A stretch of DNA of 64,000 bases, taken from Candidatus Avedoeria danica. Lineage in GTDB: Bacteria > Chloroflexota > Anaerolineae > Epilineales > Epilineaceae. The notes beneath the pieces are model-generated. The model saw nothing but the letters and a program-made list of their open reading frames with translations, was not told the DNA's origin and did not search any database. The position numbers were made by a program, and so were the translations under genes. Shown here piece after piece: positions 37,386 to 46,037 of the stretch. The stretch lies in contig JADJCV010000004.1 of the NCBI GenBank assembly GCA_016703025.1, positions 2,607,501 through 2,671,500 on the forward strand, given 5' to 3'. The number at the start of each line of letters is the position of its first letter. Positions within the stretch are counted from its first letter, which is position 1.

Positions 37386-38177
37386 TCACGTCCGCCGAAG
37401 GTAGGCCAGCCAGTACACCGCCGCCACGAGCAGCGTGCCGCCGACGATGTTGCCGGCCGTGACGACCGCCACGTTCAACGCGATGCCGGTCGCGCTCACT
37501 TGCTCGGGGGCCAGCAGCCAGGCATACGGCAGGAAGAACAGGTTGGCGATCGAGTGCTCGAAGCCCATCGCGACGAATGCGGCCACCGGGAAGACGATCG
37601 CCACGATCTTGTCGACGACGCTGCGGCCGGCCATCGCCAGCCAGACGGCCAGGCAGACGAGCCCGTTGCACAGGATCGCGAGCGCGAACATCGACAGCGG
37701 GCTGAGTTCGGTCTTGTAGACGCCGATGGCGACAATTGTTTGGCCCACGGCGCCCTGGCCGAGCGTGTGGACGCCGCCCAGGTACGCGAGCGCGACCGTC
37801 CCGAGCGCGCCGACGGTGTTGCCGGCGTACACCAAGCCCCAGTTGCGCAGTACCGCGCCAAACGGCAGCAGGCGCGATGCCCAGGCCATGGCGATCAGGT
37901 TGTTGCCGGTGAAGAGCTCGGCGCCGGCCACGACGACAAGGATGAGCCCGAGGCTGAACGCGCCGCCGCCCAGCAGGCGTGTCGGCCCGAACCCGAGCGT
38001 CGACCCGCTCATCACGACGCTCGACAGGAGGGCGCCGAGGGCGATGAACGCGCCGGCGAGGACGGCGAGGACGCCGGTGCTGACGGCATCGCGCCGGCCC
38101 TTGGTGACGCCGACGTCGCGGACGCGGCGGGCGATCTCTTCGGGCGTGTAGGCGTCGAGGGTCGGGTCGGCGGACAT
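37386..38177 (-). CDS. Formate/nitrite transporter (FNT) family channel
   Basis: 263 residues from ATG 38177 (GGGAG upstream). Six TM helices of the FocA/NirC fold are visible; signatures are GAGAFIALGAL-like helix 1, GAELFTGNNLIAMAWAS (the typical AELFTGN motif) and ILCNGLVCLAVWLA. The pore Thr and His motifs (TGN and GFEHSIANLF) match. It would pass formate, nitrite or another small monovalent acid across the membrane. There are no metabolic partner genes next to it, so the ion is undetermined. Confidence 0.92.
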   Translation of the reverse strand: MSADPTLDAYTPEEIARRVRDVGVTKGRRDAVSTGVLAVLAGAFIALGALLSSVVMSGSTLGFGPTRLLGGGAFSLGLILVVVAGAELFTGNNLIAMAWASRLLPFGAVLRNWGLVYAGNTVGALGTVALAYLGGVHTLGQGAVGQTIVAIGVYKTELSPLSMFALAILCNGLVCLAVWLAMAGRSVVDKIVAIVFPVAAFVAMGFEHSIANLFFLPYAWLLAPEQVSATGIALNVAVVTAGNIVGGTLLVAAVYWLAYLRRT

Positions 38178-38279
38178 GAGGCTCCCGATGTGCGCGACGG
38201 TCCATGTGAACGGCGGCGCCCAACCAGCCACAGGCCGCTGCATCGCGACCGGGTGCGCCGGACCCAAGTCCGGCACGCT

Positions 38280-38309
38280 ACCTTACCTCCCTCGAACGAT
38301 CGGCGTCAA
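38280..38309 (-). promoter_or_regulatory. Promoter for the FNT gene
   Basis: Minus strand: TTGACG (38309-38304), 18 bases, TAAGGT (38285-38280), followed by about 95 bases to ATG 38177. An inverted TTGACC/GGTCAA pair lies just beyond, at about 38338-38364, and could be an operator. Confidence 0.45.
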
Positions 38310-38423
38310 TCCCTTGCCTGGCGCGACGGGTGGCGTCCGTTGACCGCGGCGCGGCCATGGGTCAAACTTCCGCCCCATCCCCACCAGCCTGTCGATGACC
38401 TGAACCCAAAATAGGGGCAAGCC

Positions 38424-39983
38424 ATGGACGGCGCCAGAGCCGGAATCGCGATCGAGCCGATCTTCGATCACCTTGACGTCCTGCCGATCGCGCTGGCCGT
38501 CGCGGCCGTCGCGCTCACTGTGACCGTCGGTCGCGCCGTCGTTCGACCGCAAGTCGGAGGGGGGGGCGCCCTCCGCTCGCTGCGCGCCCTCGGCAACCGC
38601 CGCTTCACCCTCCTGTGGATCGGCCAAACGGTCTCGCGGATCGGCGACTACGTGTACGAGATCGTCCTGGCGTGGTGGATCCTCGAGCTCACCGGCTCGG
38701 GCGCGGTGATGGGTTCGGTACTGATCGTCTCCTTCTTGCCCGTGGCGCTCTTCACGATCATCGGCGGTGCGGTCGTCGACCGGGTGTCGCGGTTGGGCGT
38801 CATGCTCGTCAGCGACGTCGTGCGGGCGGTGGCGGTGCTCGGGGTGGCGGCGTGGGCCTACGCTGGGCACCTCGAGCTCTGGCCAATCTACGCCCTCGGG
38901 CTGCTGTTCGGTGTGGGCAACGCGTTCTTCGGCCCGGCCTACTTCGCGCTCGTGCCCGAGCTCGTGGACGAAAAGGACCTGCCGAGCGCAAACGCGCTGA
39001 CGAGCATGAGCTTCCAGCTGGGCCGCATCGCCGGGCCGGTGATCGGCGGGCTGATCGTGGCGGCGGGCGGGACCGAGCTCGGGCTGCTGCTGAACGGTCT
39101 GTCGTTCGTCGTCGCGGCGGCGTTCCTGGTGCCGCTGATTGGGCGGATGCGGCGGGTGGCAACGCCGGACGCGACGGCGGACGCGACGACGGACGCGACA
39201 GTCGAGCCTGCAACAGCGCTCGTCGTTCAGCCCGGCAGCGATGCGACGGCGATGATCCGGGACGCCCTCGAGCCGGCGATCGCCGAGGTGGGCAGCGGCG
39301 ACGGCGACGGTGTCCTCGTCGTCGGCAGCGGCGGCGACGGCAGCGACGGCGGCGGGGGAATCGACGGCTCGCAACGTCCGCATTGGCTGGACGACGTGCG
39401 CGAAGGCTACGCCGTCGTCGCCGGCTCGCCGATCGTGCGGACCGGGATCCTCGTGAACGCAGTGGCGGCGGCCTGCCTGGTCGGGCCGTTCGTCGTGGCG
39501 ATGCCGTTCCTCGTCGACGAGCGGTTCGACGGCGACCCGCGCGTGTTCGGCTTCCTGCTGGCGTTCTTCCCGATCGGCTTCGTGCTCGGCAGCCTGTGGG
39601 GTGGGCGGCACGACAAGCTGCCCCACCGCGGGCGGATCATGTACGGCGGCATCGCGCTGGCGGCGGCGATGCTGGCGCTGTACGGCCTGCCGGTGCCCCT
39701 GTACGTGCTGGCCGCGGCGGCGCTCGTCAACGGCTTCTGCCTCGAGCTGACGGGCCTGGCGTGGGTCGGTCTGCTCCAGGACCACATCCCGGGCGACAAG
39801 CTCGGCCGCGCGGCCAGCTTCGATCAGCTGGCGGGCTTCATCACCGTCCCGATCGCGTTCGCCGCGGCCGGTTGGGCGACGGACCTGTACGGCGCGGCGC
39901 CGACGTTCCTGGTGGGCGGGTTGTTGGCGGCGGTGTTGGCGGTGGGGGCGCTGGCGATACCGGCGGTGTGGCGGGCGTCGTAA
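38424..39983 (+). CDS. MFS transporter (EntS/MFS_3-like)
   Basis: 519 residues with AGGGG before ATG 38424. After an extra hydrophobic helix near 20-40, twelve TM helices of the major facilitator fold follow, with the loop 2-3 motif (GGAVVDRVSRLGVMLVSDVVRA) and a long central loop (about 250-320) rich in Gly, Asp and Ser. The set of signatures fits the EntS/macrolide-exporter branch (LWIGQTVSRIGDYVYEIVLAWW). It probably exports small molecules by proton antiport. The substrate is not predictable. Confidence 0.85.
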   Translation: MDGARAGIAIEPIFDHLDVLPIALAVAAVALTVTVGRAVVRPQVGGGGALRSLRALGNRRFTLLWIGQTVSRIGDYVYEIVLAWWILELTGSGAVMGSVLIVSFLPVALFTIIGGAVVDRVSRLGVMLVSDVVRAVAVLGVAAWAYAGHLELWPIYALGLLFGVGNAFFGPAYFALVPELVDEKDLPSANALTSMSFQLGRIAGPVIGGLIVAAGGTELGLLLNGLSFVVAAAFLVPLIGRMRRVATPDATADATTDATVEPATALVVQPGSDATAMIRDALEPAIAEVGSGDGDGVLVVGSGGDGSDGGGGIDGSQRPHWLDDVREGYAVVAGSPIVRTGILVNAVAAACLVGPFVVAMPFLVDERFDGDPRVFGFLLAFFPIGFVLGSLWGGRHDKLPHRGRIMYGGIALAAAMLALYGLPVPLYVLAAAALVNGFCLELTGLAWVGLLQDHIPGDKLGRAASFDQLAGFITVPIAFAAAGWATDLYGAAPTFLVGGLLAAVLAVGALAIPAVWRAS

Positions 39984-40027
39984 TCCCGCGCGTACGTTCG
40001 ACCCGATCCCGCGTCGTTCGCGACGAT

Positions 40028-40058
40028 GGGCACCCACAAGGGGTGCCCCTACGGGGTG
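40028..40058. repeat. Dispersed hairpin GGGCACCCACAAGGGGTGCCC with CTACGGGGTG tail
   Basis: Hairpin stem GGGCACC/GGTGCCC around CACAAGG, followed by CCTACGGGGTG. Another copy lies at 46004-46037 with the loop inverted but the same tail. Both lie between convergent genes, and in both the tail supplies the minus-strand gene's final T-P-stop. Here the sulfatase fusion ends at 40049. Confidence 0.7.
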
Positions 40059-42985
40059 ATTCCGAGATCCGCCAACAACCGCCCCAGAAACGCCGCGTCC
40101 CCGAACCGCGCCTCGCCCGCCGTCGTGTCGATCTGCGATCCGGTCTGGCGGACGGCGACGATGCCATGCTCGTCGAGCACGTACAGCCGCTGGATGCCGG
40201 CGCCCTTGGCGGCGACGACGCGGGCGGGCCGGCCGGGGGCCGGGCGGTCGAGGTCCGTGAGGAGCCACCACGTCAGGCCGTACGTCGGGCGGACGTCGCT
40301 GCCGATGAAGCACTCAGCCAGCAGGTCCGCGCGCACGAGCTGGCGGCCGTTCCATCGGCCGTGCTGGCGGACGAAGTCGCCGAACTTGATCCACTCATCG
40401 GCCGTGAACTGGGCGCCGGAGGGCAGGCGCGGCATGCCGTCCGTGCCGCGGCGCCAGACGTCGTAGCGGGCGCCGATGGGCTCGAGAATGCGGGCGTCGA
40501 GGTAGGCGAGCGGGTCGGCATATCGCCCCTGGAGCTTGCGGCGCATGAACTCGCCGAAGGCTTGGTACGGGACGGGGCCGTACTCGAACGTCGTGCCGGG
40601 ATCGGACGTCGCCGGCGCCGCAATCGCTTCGGCGTACGTCGGGACGTTGCCGACGGCGCCTGCGTCGAGGCCGCTCGTGAGGCTGAGGAGGTGGCGGACG
40701 GTGATCTTGGACTTGCGCGGATCGCCCTGCCACTCCGTGACGGTGCCGGCGACGACCTCGTCCCAGCCGGTGAGGATGCCGTCCTCGATGGCGGCGGCGG
40801 CCATCACGCCGCTGAAGCTCTTTGTGCCGCTGGCCAGGGCGTTGGCTTGGTCGGGCGAGCCACCGTTCGGGTAGTCGGCGCAGACGGGCACGCCGTCGCG
40901 GGTGACGTAGAGGGAGACGCCGTCGGCGGCGGCGCTGTAGGCGGCGGCTTGGGGGCAGGCGGCGGAGGTGAGGGGGGGCGACGTCGGGGCGGCGGCGGGT
41001 GGCGTGGCGGTGCGGGTCGCGGCGGTGGCGGTGGGCCACCGCGTGGCGGTCGGCGACGGCCGGGCGGTGGTGGGCAAGCGTGTGGCGGCCGGCGGCGTCT
41101 GCGCCAGTTCGGTTGCGCGCTCGCCCGCGAACGGACTTGTGGGTTCGGCGCCGGCGTGGGCGATGGGGAGCCAGAGGCGAGCGTCAGCGTGGGTGGATGT
41201 CGGCCCGGCGACGGGCGTCGGGGTCGATGTCGGCACGTCGGCGATGGGCTGGCGCGCCTCGAGCGTTCGGCAGGCGGCGCCGGCGCAGGTGTGAAGTTCG
41301 CGCACCCAAGCCGATTGCACCGCGAGGAGTTCCTCGTGGGCGGTCGCGGCGAAGTTGTCCAGTTGGTGGGGGTCGGCGTTGTTGTCGTACAGCTCACGCT
41401 CGCCGGTGGCGTGTTCGATGTACGTAAGGCGCGAGGTGCGGAGGGCGATGTAGGTGGCGGAGGAGACTTGGGCGGCGGAGGAGGTGCGCGAGAGGCCGAG
41501 GAGACCGTCGGGGCGCGACGGCCTAAGGCCCTCTCCCCCCGACCCACTCCCCCAAGTCTGGGGGAGGGGGAGGATGCTTAGCGGCGATAGGCCAGGACGT
41601 TCTTGGCTTCGGGCAATCTGATCGCCGTCCGGCGGCTCGAAGAGGCCGGCGCGGGCGCTGGCGACATCGCCGTCCCGTCGGGCGACGGCCGTCGCTTCGA
41701 CGCCCCGCTCGTTCTCGAACGGGTACTGTTCGACGAGGAACGCTTGGCGCCACGTGCCCGGCGCGGGAATCCCGTCGATATCGTCCCTCAGGTACGGCGC
41801 AAACGAGCGCCCGTCGACGAAGTCCGGCACGGCCGCGCCCCCCAGCTCGGCCAGCGTCGGTGCGATGTCGACGTTGCCGGCGAGGACGTCGTCGACGACG
41901 GTGCCCGCAGCGATGCCGGGACCGCGGATGTAGAACGGGACGTGGATGTCCTCTTCGTAGGCGGTCTGCTTGCCCTGCGGCAGGCGGTGCTGGCCGATGT
42001 GAAAGCCGTTGTCGGAGGTGAAGATGACGTACGTGTTGGCGAGTTCGCCGCTGGATTCGAGGGTGGCGATCAGGCGGGCGACCATCTCGTCGACGGCCAT
42101 CATCGATAGGACACGGTTGCGGTAGAGCTCGTCACCCGTGGTCATCTGGCGCGCATTGAGGGGCGGGCGGGCGGCGAGGGCGGCGGGCTTGTCGGAGACG
42201 TCGGCTTCGTTGTACGAGCCGCCGCGGGGCGCCTTGAGGTCGGGGAGGAGAGCGGCGTGGCGGGGGGCCGGGTCGGCGGGGGCGTGCGGGGCGTAGGGAG
42301 TGATGAAGGCGAAGAACGGCGCTTCGGCGGGAGCGGCGGCGGCGATGAAGGCGTCGGCCTTGGCGGCGAGGACGTCGGTGATGTGGTCGGCGGGCGTGCG
42401 GCCGTAGCGGACGAGCGTGCCGTTCTCGTTGAGGGTGTAGTTGTAGGAGCCGTACGGGTTGCCGGCGGCCGGGCTGAACCACTCCGACCAGCCGGCCGGG
42501 ATGTGCGTGTCGTCGCCGACGAGCGGGTAGCCGTTGATGTACTTGCCGATGAGGGCGGTGCGATAGGACGCCGCCTGCAGCCACGTCGCCAGCGTGGACG
42601 ACTCGAGGCCGAGCGGCACCATCCGCTCGTAGCCGCCGGTCGCGCCGCCGTTCGTGTAGACGCCGTGGTTGTGGGTGTACTGGCCGCGGAGGTAAGTCGT
42701 GCGCGACGGGCAGCAGAGGGAGTCCGTCACGTAGTAGTCGTCCAGCGTCGCGCCCTCGTCGGCGATCAGGCGGTGGATGTTCGGCGCGTACTCGCGCGCC
42801 ATCGTGCCGAGGTCGGTGTCGAGGTCATCGGCCAGGATGAGGACGATGTTCGGCGAAGGAGCAGTCTGAGCCGCCGACGTCGTTGTGATTGCTGATGTCG
42901 TTCGCGCCACCGACCCGGCCAGGGCGAGCACGACGGTACCCAATCCGAAGCCAATCAAACGTCGAGTGGCGGGCATGTCCGTCAC
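40049..42985 (-). CDS. Secreted sulfatase fused to a beta-lactamase-like serine hydrolase
   Basis: 978 residues. A signal peptide (about 9-38) is followed by a type I sulfatase: metal-binding NIVLILADDLD, the formylglycine motif C91-x-P-S-R (LCCPSRTTYLRGQYTHNHG), GKYINGYP, and the second metal site FTSDNGFHIGQH. It ends near 540 with GERELYDNNADPHQLDN. A Thr/Pro-rich linker carries RLWLPIAHAG (near 590), and from about 690 a serine beta-lactamase/esterase domain starts, with S719-x-x-K722 (SGTKSFSG). Sulfatases need a formylglycine-generating enzyme; none is in the window. Such a fusion is uncommon, and the substrate is unknown. An in-frame palindromic repeat (41521-41575) is inserted in the sulfatase C-terminal part. 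The stop lies in a repeat. Confidence 0.8.
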   Translation of the reverse strand: MTDMPATRRLIGFGLGTVVLALAGSVARTTSAITTTSAAQTAPSPNIVLILADDLDTDLGTMAREYAPNIHRLIADEGATLDDYYVTDSLCCPSRTTYLRGQYTHNHGVYTNGGATGGYERMVPLGLESSTLATWLQAASYRTALIGKYINGYPLVGDDTHIPAGWSEWFSPAAGNPYGSYNYTLNENGTLVRYGRTPADHITDVLAAKADAFIAAAAPAEAPFFAFITPYAPHAPADPAPRHAALLPDLKAPRGGSYNEADVSDKPAALAARPPLNARQMTTGDELYRNRVLSMMAVDEMVARLIATLESSGELANTYVIFTSDNGFHIGQHRLPQGKQTAYEEDIHVPFYIRGPGIAAGTVVDDVLAGNVDIAPTLAELGGAAVPDFVDGRSFAPYLRDDIDGIPAPGTWRQAFLVEQYPFENERGVEATAVARRDGDVASARAGLFEPPDGDQIARSQERPGLSPLSILPLPQTWGSGSGGEGLRPSRPDGLLGLSRTSSAAQVSSATYIALRTSRLTYIEHATGERELYDNNADPHQLDNFAATAHEELLAVQSAWVRELHTCAGAACRTLEARQPIADVPTSTPTPVAGPTSTHADARLWLPIAHAGAEPTSPFAGERATELAQTPPAATRLPTTARPSPTATRWPTATAATRTATPPAAAPTSPPLTSAACPQAAAYSAAADGVSLYVTRDGVPVCADYPNGGSPDQANALASGTKSFSGVMAAAAIEDGILTGWDEVVAGTVTEWQGDPRKSKITVRHLLSLTSGLDAGAVGNVPTYAEAIAAPATSDPGTTFEYGPVPYQAFGEFMRRKLQGRYADPLAYLDARILEPIGARYDVWRRGTDGMPRLPSGAQFTADEWIKFGDFVRQHGRWNGRQLVRADLLAECFIGSDVRPTYGLTWWLLTDLDRPAPGRPARVVAAKGAGIQRLYVLDEHGIVAVRQTGSQIDTTAGEARFGDAAFLGRLLADLGITP
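41521..41575. repeat. 55-base palindromic element, in frame inside the sulfatase gene
   Basis: The reverse complement matches 60965-61019 at 54 of 55 positions. It is read through by the sulfatase gene as ILPLPQTWGSGSGGEGLRP, and by the GT-C gene as a nearly identical peptide. The internal stem CTCCCCC/GGGGGAG brackets AAGTCTG-type loop bases. Confidence 0.8.
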
Positions 42986-43051
42986 CTCAAACTCGGGGGG
43001 CGCGGGGGGCGCCGTGCGGTTGAGGGAGAGAACGCGCGGGCGGAGCGGTGG

Positions 43052-43135
43052 TTAGATGGCGTTCGGCCGCACTCGGATCACAAGCTCCGGGCGGTCGTAC
43101 TCGTTCACCCGCCGCGCATCGGGCGGAATCGCCAT
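43052..43135 (-). CDS. Possible 27-residue small ORF upstream of the sulfatase
   Basis: ATG 43135 to TAA 43052; CCGGAG ends seven bases before the ATG. The peptide MAIPPDARRVNEYDRPELV and eight more residues resembles no family I know and could be a remnant. The sulfatase gene starts 66 bases downstream on the same strand. It could be a leader ORF. Confidence 0.3.
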   Translation of the reverse strand: MAIPPDARRVNEYDRPELVIRVRPNAI

Positions 43136-43153
43136 GTTGCTGCTCCGGAATCT

Positions 43154-43245
43154 CCACATGGAATCGTGACAGGAAGCCACATTGTGTCGGGTAAGCACTC
43201 CACATTGCTTTACCGCCATCCACCACGTTGCGTTCCTGAAGCCGC
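43154..43245. repeat. Four direct repeats at exact 23-base spacing
   Basis: CCACATGG (43154), CCACATTG (43177), CCACATTG (43200) and CCACGTTG (43223) each begin 23 bases after the last; T at position 11 of the unit is also shared. The spacing is close to two turns of DNA, suggesting sites for a cooperatively binding regulator upstream of the sulfatase. The rest of the intergenic stretch 42986-43360 holds only the small ORF at 43052-43135. Confidence 0.5.
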
Positions 43246-43360
43246 GACCCCGCCGTTCCCGCAACCTCACCGCTCCCTCCGCCCCTCCCCCGCCCGCCGC
43301 GCCGCCCGCGCCGCCGGCCGCTTCGCGCCCTCGTCCCACCGGAGGATCGTCGACACCGCT

Positions 43361-43747
43361 TCAGCCCCCCCACCCGATCGCCCGTGCCGCCGCCCCGCCG
43401 ACGGCGACCGCGCCCACGCCCAGCACGACGTTCGCCGCGCCGTTCGCCGCGGCCCGCGACACCGCACCGCTGTTCAGGAACGCCACCGTCTCGACCCCGA
43501 AGGCCGAGAACGTCGTGAACCCGCCGAGCACGCCGACCAGCACGAACAGCCGTGCCCCCTCCGCCCCCAAGCCCCGCGACGCGATCGCCGTCACGAACGC
43601 CCCGGCGCAGAAGCAGCCGAGCACGTTGACCGCCAGCGTCCCGTACGGCAAGCCGCTGCCGAACGCACGCGTGGCGGCGCTGGATAGGGCATAGCGCGCC
43701 ATCCCGCCGAGCGCGGCGCCGGCGGCGACGAGGAGGTACCGCTGCAA
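43361..43747 (-). CDS. crcB: Fluoride channel CrcB/FluC
   Basis: 128 residues from TTG 43747, chosen because GGAGG lies seven bases upstream and the length fits the family; upstream residues are not conserved. Four TM helices show the family signatures GGMARYALS, LPYGTLAVNVLGCF and GGFTTFSAFGVE (the Phe box). The dual-topology dimer exports fluoride. No fluoride riboswitch sequence is recognisable in the 112 bases before it. Divergent from ligA. Confidence 0.93.
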   Translation of the reverse strand: MQRYLLVAAGAALGGMARYALSSAATRAFGSGLPYGTLAVNVLGCFCAGAFVTAIASRGLGAEGARLFVLVGVLGGFTTFSAFGVETVAFLNSGAVSRAAANGAANVVLGVGAVAVGGAAARAIGWGG

Positions 43748-43859
43748 TTCGCACCCTCCGACGACTGGTTCCACAGCGACGACAACCGGCAAGCGTTTCC
43801 GCACTTGCCGCTCCGCAGACGATAATACCTCCTCGTTCGCCGCGCCACCGGAGGCCCAC

Positions 43860-46007
43860 ATGCCCAGCGACGATCGATCCGCCGTCGTCCCCTCATCGGA
43901 CGACCCGTCGGCCCGCGCCGAAGCCCTCCGCCGCGAGATCCGCCGCCACAGCCACCTCTACTACGTCCGCGACGCCCCCGAGATCTCGGACGCCGAGTAT
44001 GACGCACTCTTCAAGGCGCTGCAGGACATCGAGGCCGCCCACCCCGACGTCGTCACGCCCGACACGCCGACGCTGGCCATCGGCGGCCCGCCGGTCGATG
44101 CCTTCGGCAAGGTCCAGCATCCGCACCCGATGCTCTCGCTGGACAACGCGTTCAGCGCCGAAGGCGTGCGGACGTGGGGCGAGCGGGTGCTGCGGCGGCT
44201 GGCGGAAGTCGACGGCGATGCCGCCGCGGCGGCGCGAGCGGCGTCGCTCGCCTACGTCCTCGAGCCCAAGGTCGACGGCGTGGCCGTCGCGCTTCGCTAT
44301 CGCGACGGTGTCCTGGTCCAAGGTGCGACGCGGGGCGACGGAACGCTCGGCGAGGACATCACCGCCAACGTCCGCACGATCCGCGGCGTCCCGCTGCGCG
44401 TCCCGGCCGTCGACGGGCCGCTGCCCGACGGCGTCGCGGTCCCGCCCGATCTCGAAGTGCGCGGCGAGGTCTACCTGCCGCTCGATGGCTTCGCGGCGAT
44501 GAACGAGCGCGCGCTCGCCGTCGAGGGCCGGACGTACGCCAACCCGCGCAACGCCGCCGCCGGCAGCCTGCGCCAGCTCGATCCGACGATCACCGCGTCG
44601 CGCCCGCTCCGGCTGATCACGTACGGCGTGCCCGACCCGCACGCGCTCGGCGTCGCATCCCACTGGGACCTCCTGAACGCCCTCGAGGCGATCGGCCTCC
44701 CCGGCAACCCCGACCGCCGCCGCTTCGCCGACCTCGATGACGCGCTGGCCTACGCCGATGCCTGGCTGGCGCGCCGCGCATCGCTGAACTACCTGGCCGA
44801 CGGGATCGTCCTCAAGGTCGATGCGCTCGACCTGCAGGACGCGCTCGGCAGCGTTTCGCACCACCCGCGCTGGGCGATCGCCTACAAGACGGCGTCCGAG
44901 GAGGCGACGACGGTCGTCGTGGCCATCAATGTGAACGTCGGCCGGACCGGCAAGCTCGTGCCGCACGCCACGCTCGCGCCCGTCGGGATCGGCGGCGTGA
45001 CCGTCAGCCAGGCCACGCTCCACAACGAGGACTACGTCACCGAGCGCGACATCCGCGTCGGCGACACCGTCCTCGTCAAGCGGGCCGGCGAGGTGATCCC
45101 GCAGGTGATCAAGGTCGTGCCCGAGCTCCGGCCGAGCGACGCGCTGCCGTGGCACATGCCGGACCGCTGCCCGGTCTGCGGCGAGCCCGTTACGCGCACG
45201 CCGGGTGAAGCCGACACGTACTGCACGAATGCCGCCTGCCCCGAGCAGCTCGTCCGACACGTCGAGCACTTCGTCGCCCGCGGCGCCATGGACATCGACG
45301 GCCTCGGCGAGAAGCTCGTCGCCCAGTTTGTCACGGACGGCCTGATCGCGGACGTCGCCGACCTGTACAACCTCGTCCCCGCCGACCTCGAGGGCCGCGA
45401 GGGCTTCGCCGAGAAACGGATCGCCAACGTGATCGCCGCGGTCGACGCCAGCCGCCACCGGCCGCTGCGGCGCCTGCTGATCGGCCTCGGCATCCGCCAC
45501 GTCGGCAGCACGGTGGCCGCCGCGTTGGCCGGCGCCTTCGGCAGCCTGGACGCGCTCGCCGGGGCCGACGAGACGGCGCTGACCGCCGTGGACGGCGTCG
45601 GCCCCGAGATCGCCGCGTCCGTCGTCGCATGGTTCGCCGTGCCGCGCAACCGTGCGCTCGCCCAGCGCCTGACCGCGGCCGGCGTGCGCGTCGCCGACCC
45701 GGACTGGACGCCGCGCGCGGCGGTCGAGGGTGGAGGCGACGGCGGCGCAGCGAATGGGGCGGCGGGCCCGCTCGCCGGCAAGAAGCTCGTCCTGACCGGC
45801 ACGCTGCCGACGATGACGCGCGAGGAGGCCGCCGCACGCATCGAGGCCGCCGGCGGCAAGGTCGTCGGCAGCGTCAGCGCGAAGACGGATTACGTCGTGG
45901 CCGGCGAGGCGGCGGGGTCCAAGTTGGCGAAGGCGCAGGCGTTGGGTGTGGCGGTGATCGACGAGGCGGGGCTGATCGACCTCGTTGGAACGGGCATTCC
46001 AATGTAG
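43860..46007 (+). CDS. ligA: NAD-dependent DNA ligase LigA
   Basis: 715 residues with GGAGG five bases before ATG 43860. It seals nicks during replication and repair. Domain Ia is followed by the adenylation domain with Lys137 in EPKVDGVAVALRY, an OB fold (LKVDA...HHPRWAIAYK), a four-Cys zinc finger (CPVCGE...YCTNAACP), helix-hairpin-helix repeats and a C-terminal BRCT domain (KKLVLTGTLPTMTREEA). All key residues are present. The TAG stop (46005-46007) lies in a dispersed hairpin that also contributes the stop of the convergent redox gene. Confidence 0.97.
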   Translation: MPSDDRSAVVPSSDDPSARAEALRREIRRHSHLYYVRDAPEISDAEYDALFKALQDIEAAHPDVVTPDTPTLAIGGPPVDAFGKVQHPHPMLSLDNAFSAEGVRTWGERVLRRLAEVDGDAAAAARAASLAYVLEPKVDGVAVALRYRDGVLVQGATRGDGTLGEDITANVRTIRGVPLRVPAVDGPLPDGVAVPPDLEVRGEVYLPLDGFAAMNERALAVEGRTYANPRNAAAGSLRQLDPTITASRPLRLITYGVPDPHALGVASHWDLLNALEAIGLPGNPDRRRFADLDDALAYADAWLARRASLNYLADGIVLKVDALDLQDALGSVSHHPRWAIAYKTASEEATTVVVAINVNVGRTGKLVPHATLAPVGIGGVTVSQATLHNEDYVTERDIRVGDTVLVKRAGEVIPQVIKVVPELRPSDALPWHMPDRCPVCGEPVTRTPGEADTYCTNAACPEQLVRHVEHFVARGAMDIDGLGEKLVAQFVTDGLIADVADLYNLVPADLEGREGFAEKRIANVIAAVDASRHRPLRRLLIGLGIRHVGSTVAAALAGAFGSLDALAGADETALTAVDGVGPEIAASVVAWFAVPRNRALAQRLTAAGVRVADPDWTPRAAVEGGGDGGAANGAAGPLAGKKLVLTGTLPTMTREEAAARIEAAGGKVVGSVSAKTDYVVAGEAAGSKLAKAQALGVAVIDEAGLIDLVGTGIPM

Positions 46008-46037
46008 GAGCACCCCTTGTGGGTGCCCCTACGGGGT
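46004..46037. repeat. Dispersed hairpin providing stop codons to both convergent genes
   Basis: GTAGGAGCACCCCTTGTGGG and following bases match the reverse complement of the hairpin at 40028, then the same CCTACGGGGTGG tail. It supplies TAG for ligA (46005-46007) and, on the other strand, the CCG-TAG end of the DsbA-like gene (46031-46029). Confidence 0.7.

Noticed and set aside
43154..43245. CRISPR array
   Set aside because: Only about eight bases per 23-base unit are conserved, there are four units, and no cas genes are near. Binding sites are more likely.
43748..43859. Fluoride riboswitch before crcB
   Set aside because: The conserved GGNGAUG and pseudoknot segments of the crcB motif are not found on the minus strand.
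43893..46013. Open frame of 706 codons opposite ligA
   Set aside because: ligA is complete on the plus strand; the antisense frame lacks any motif.
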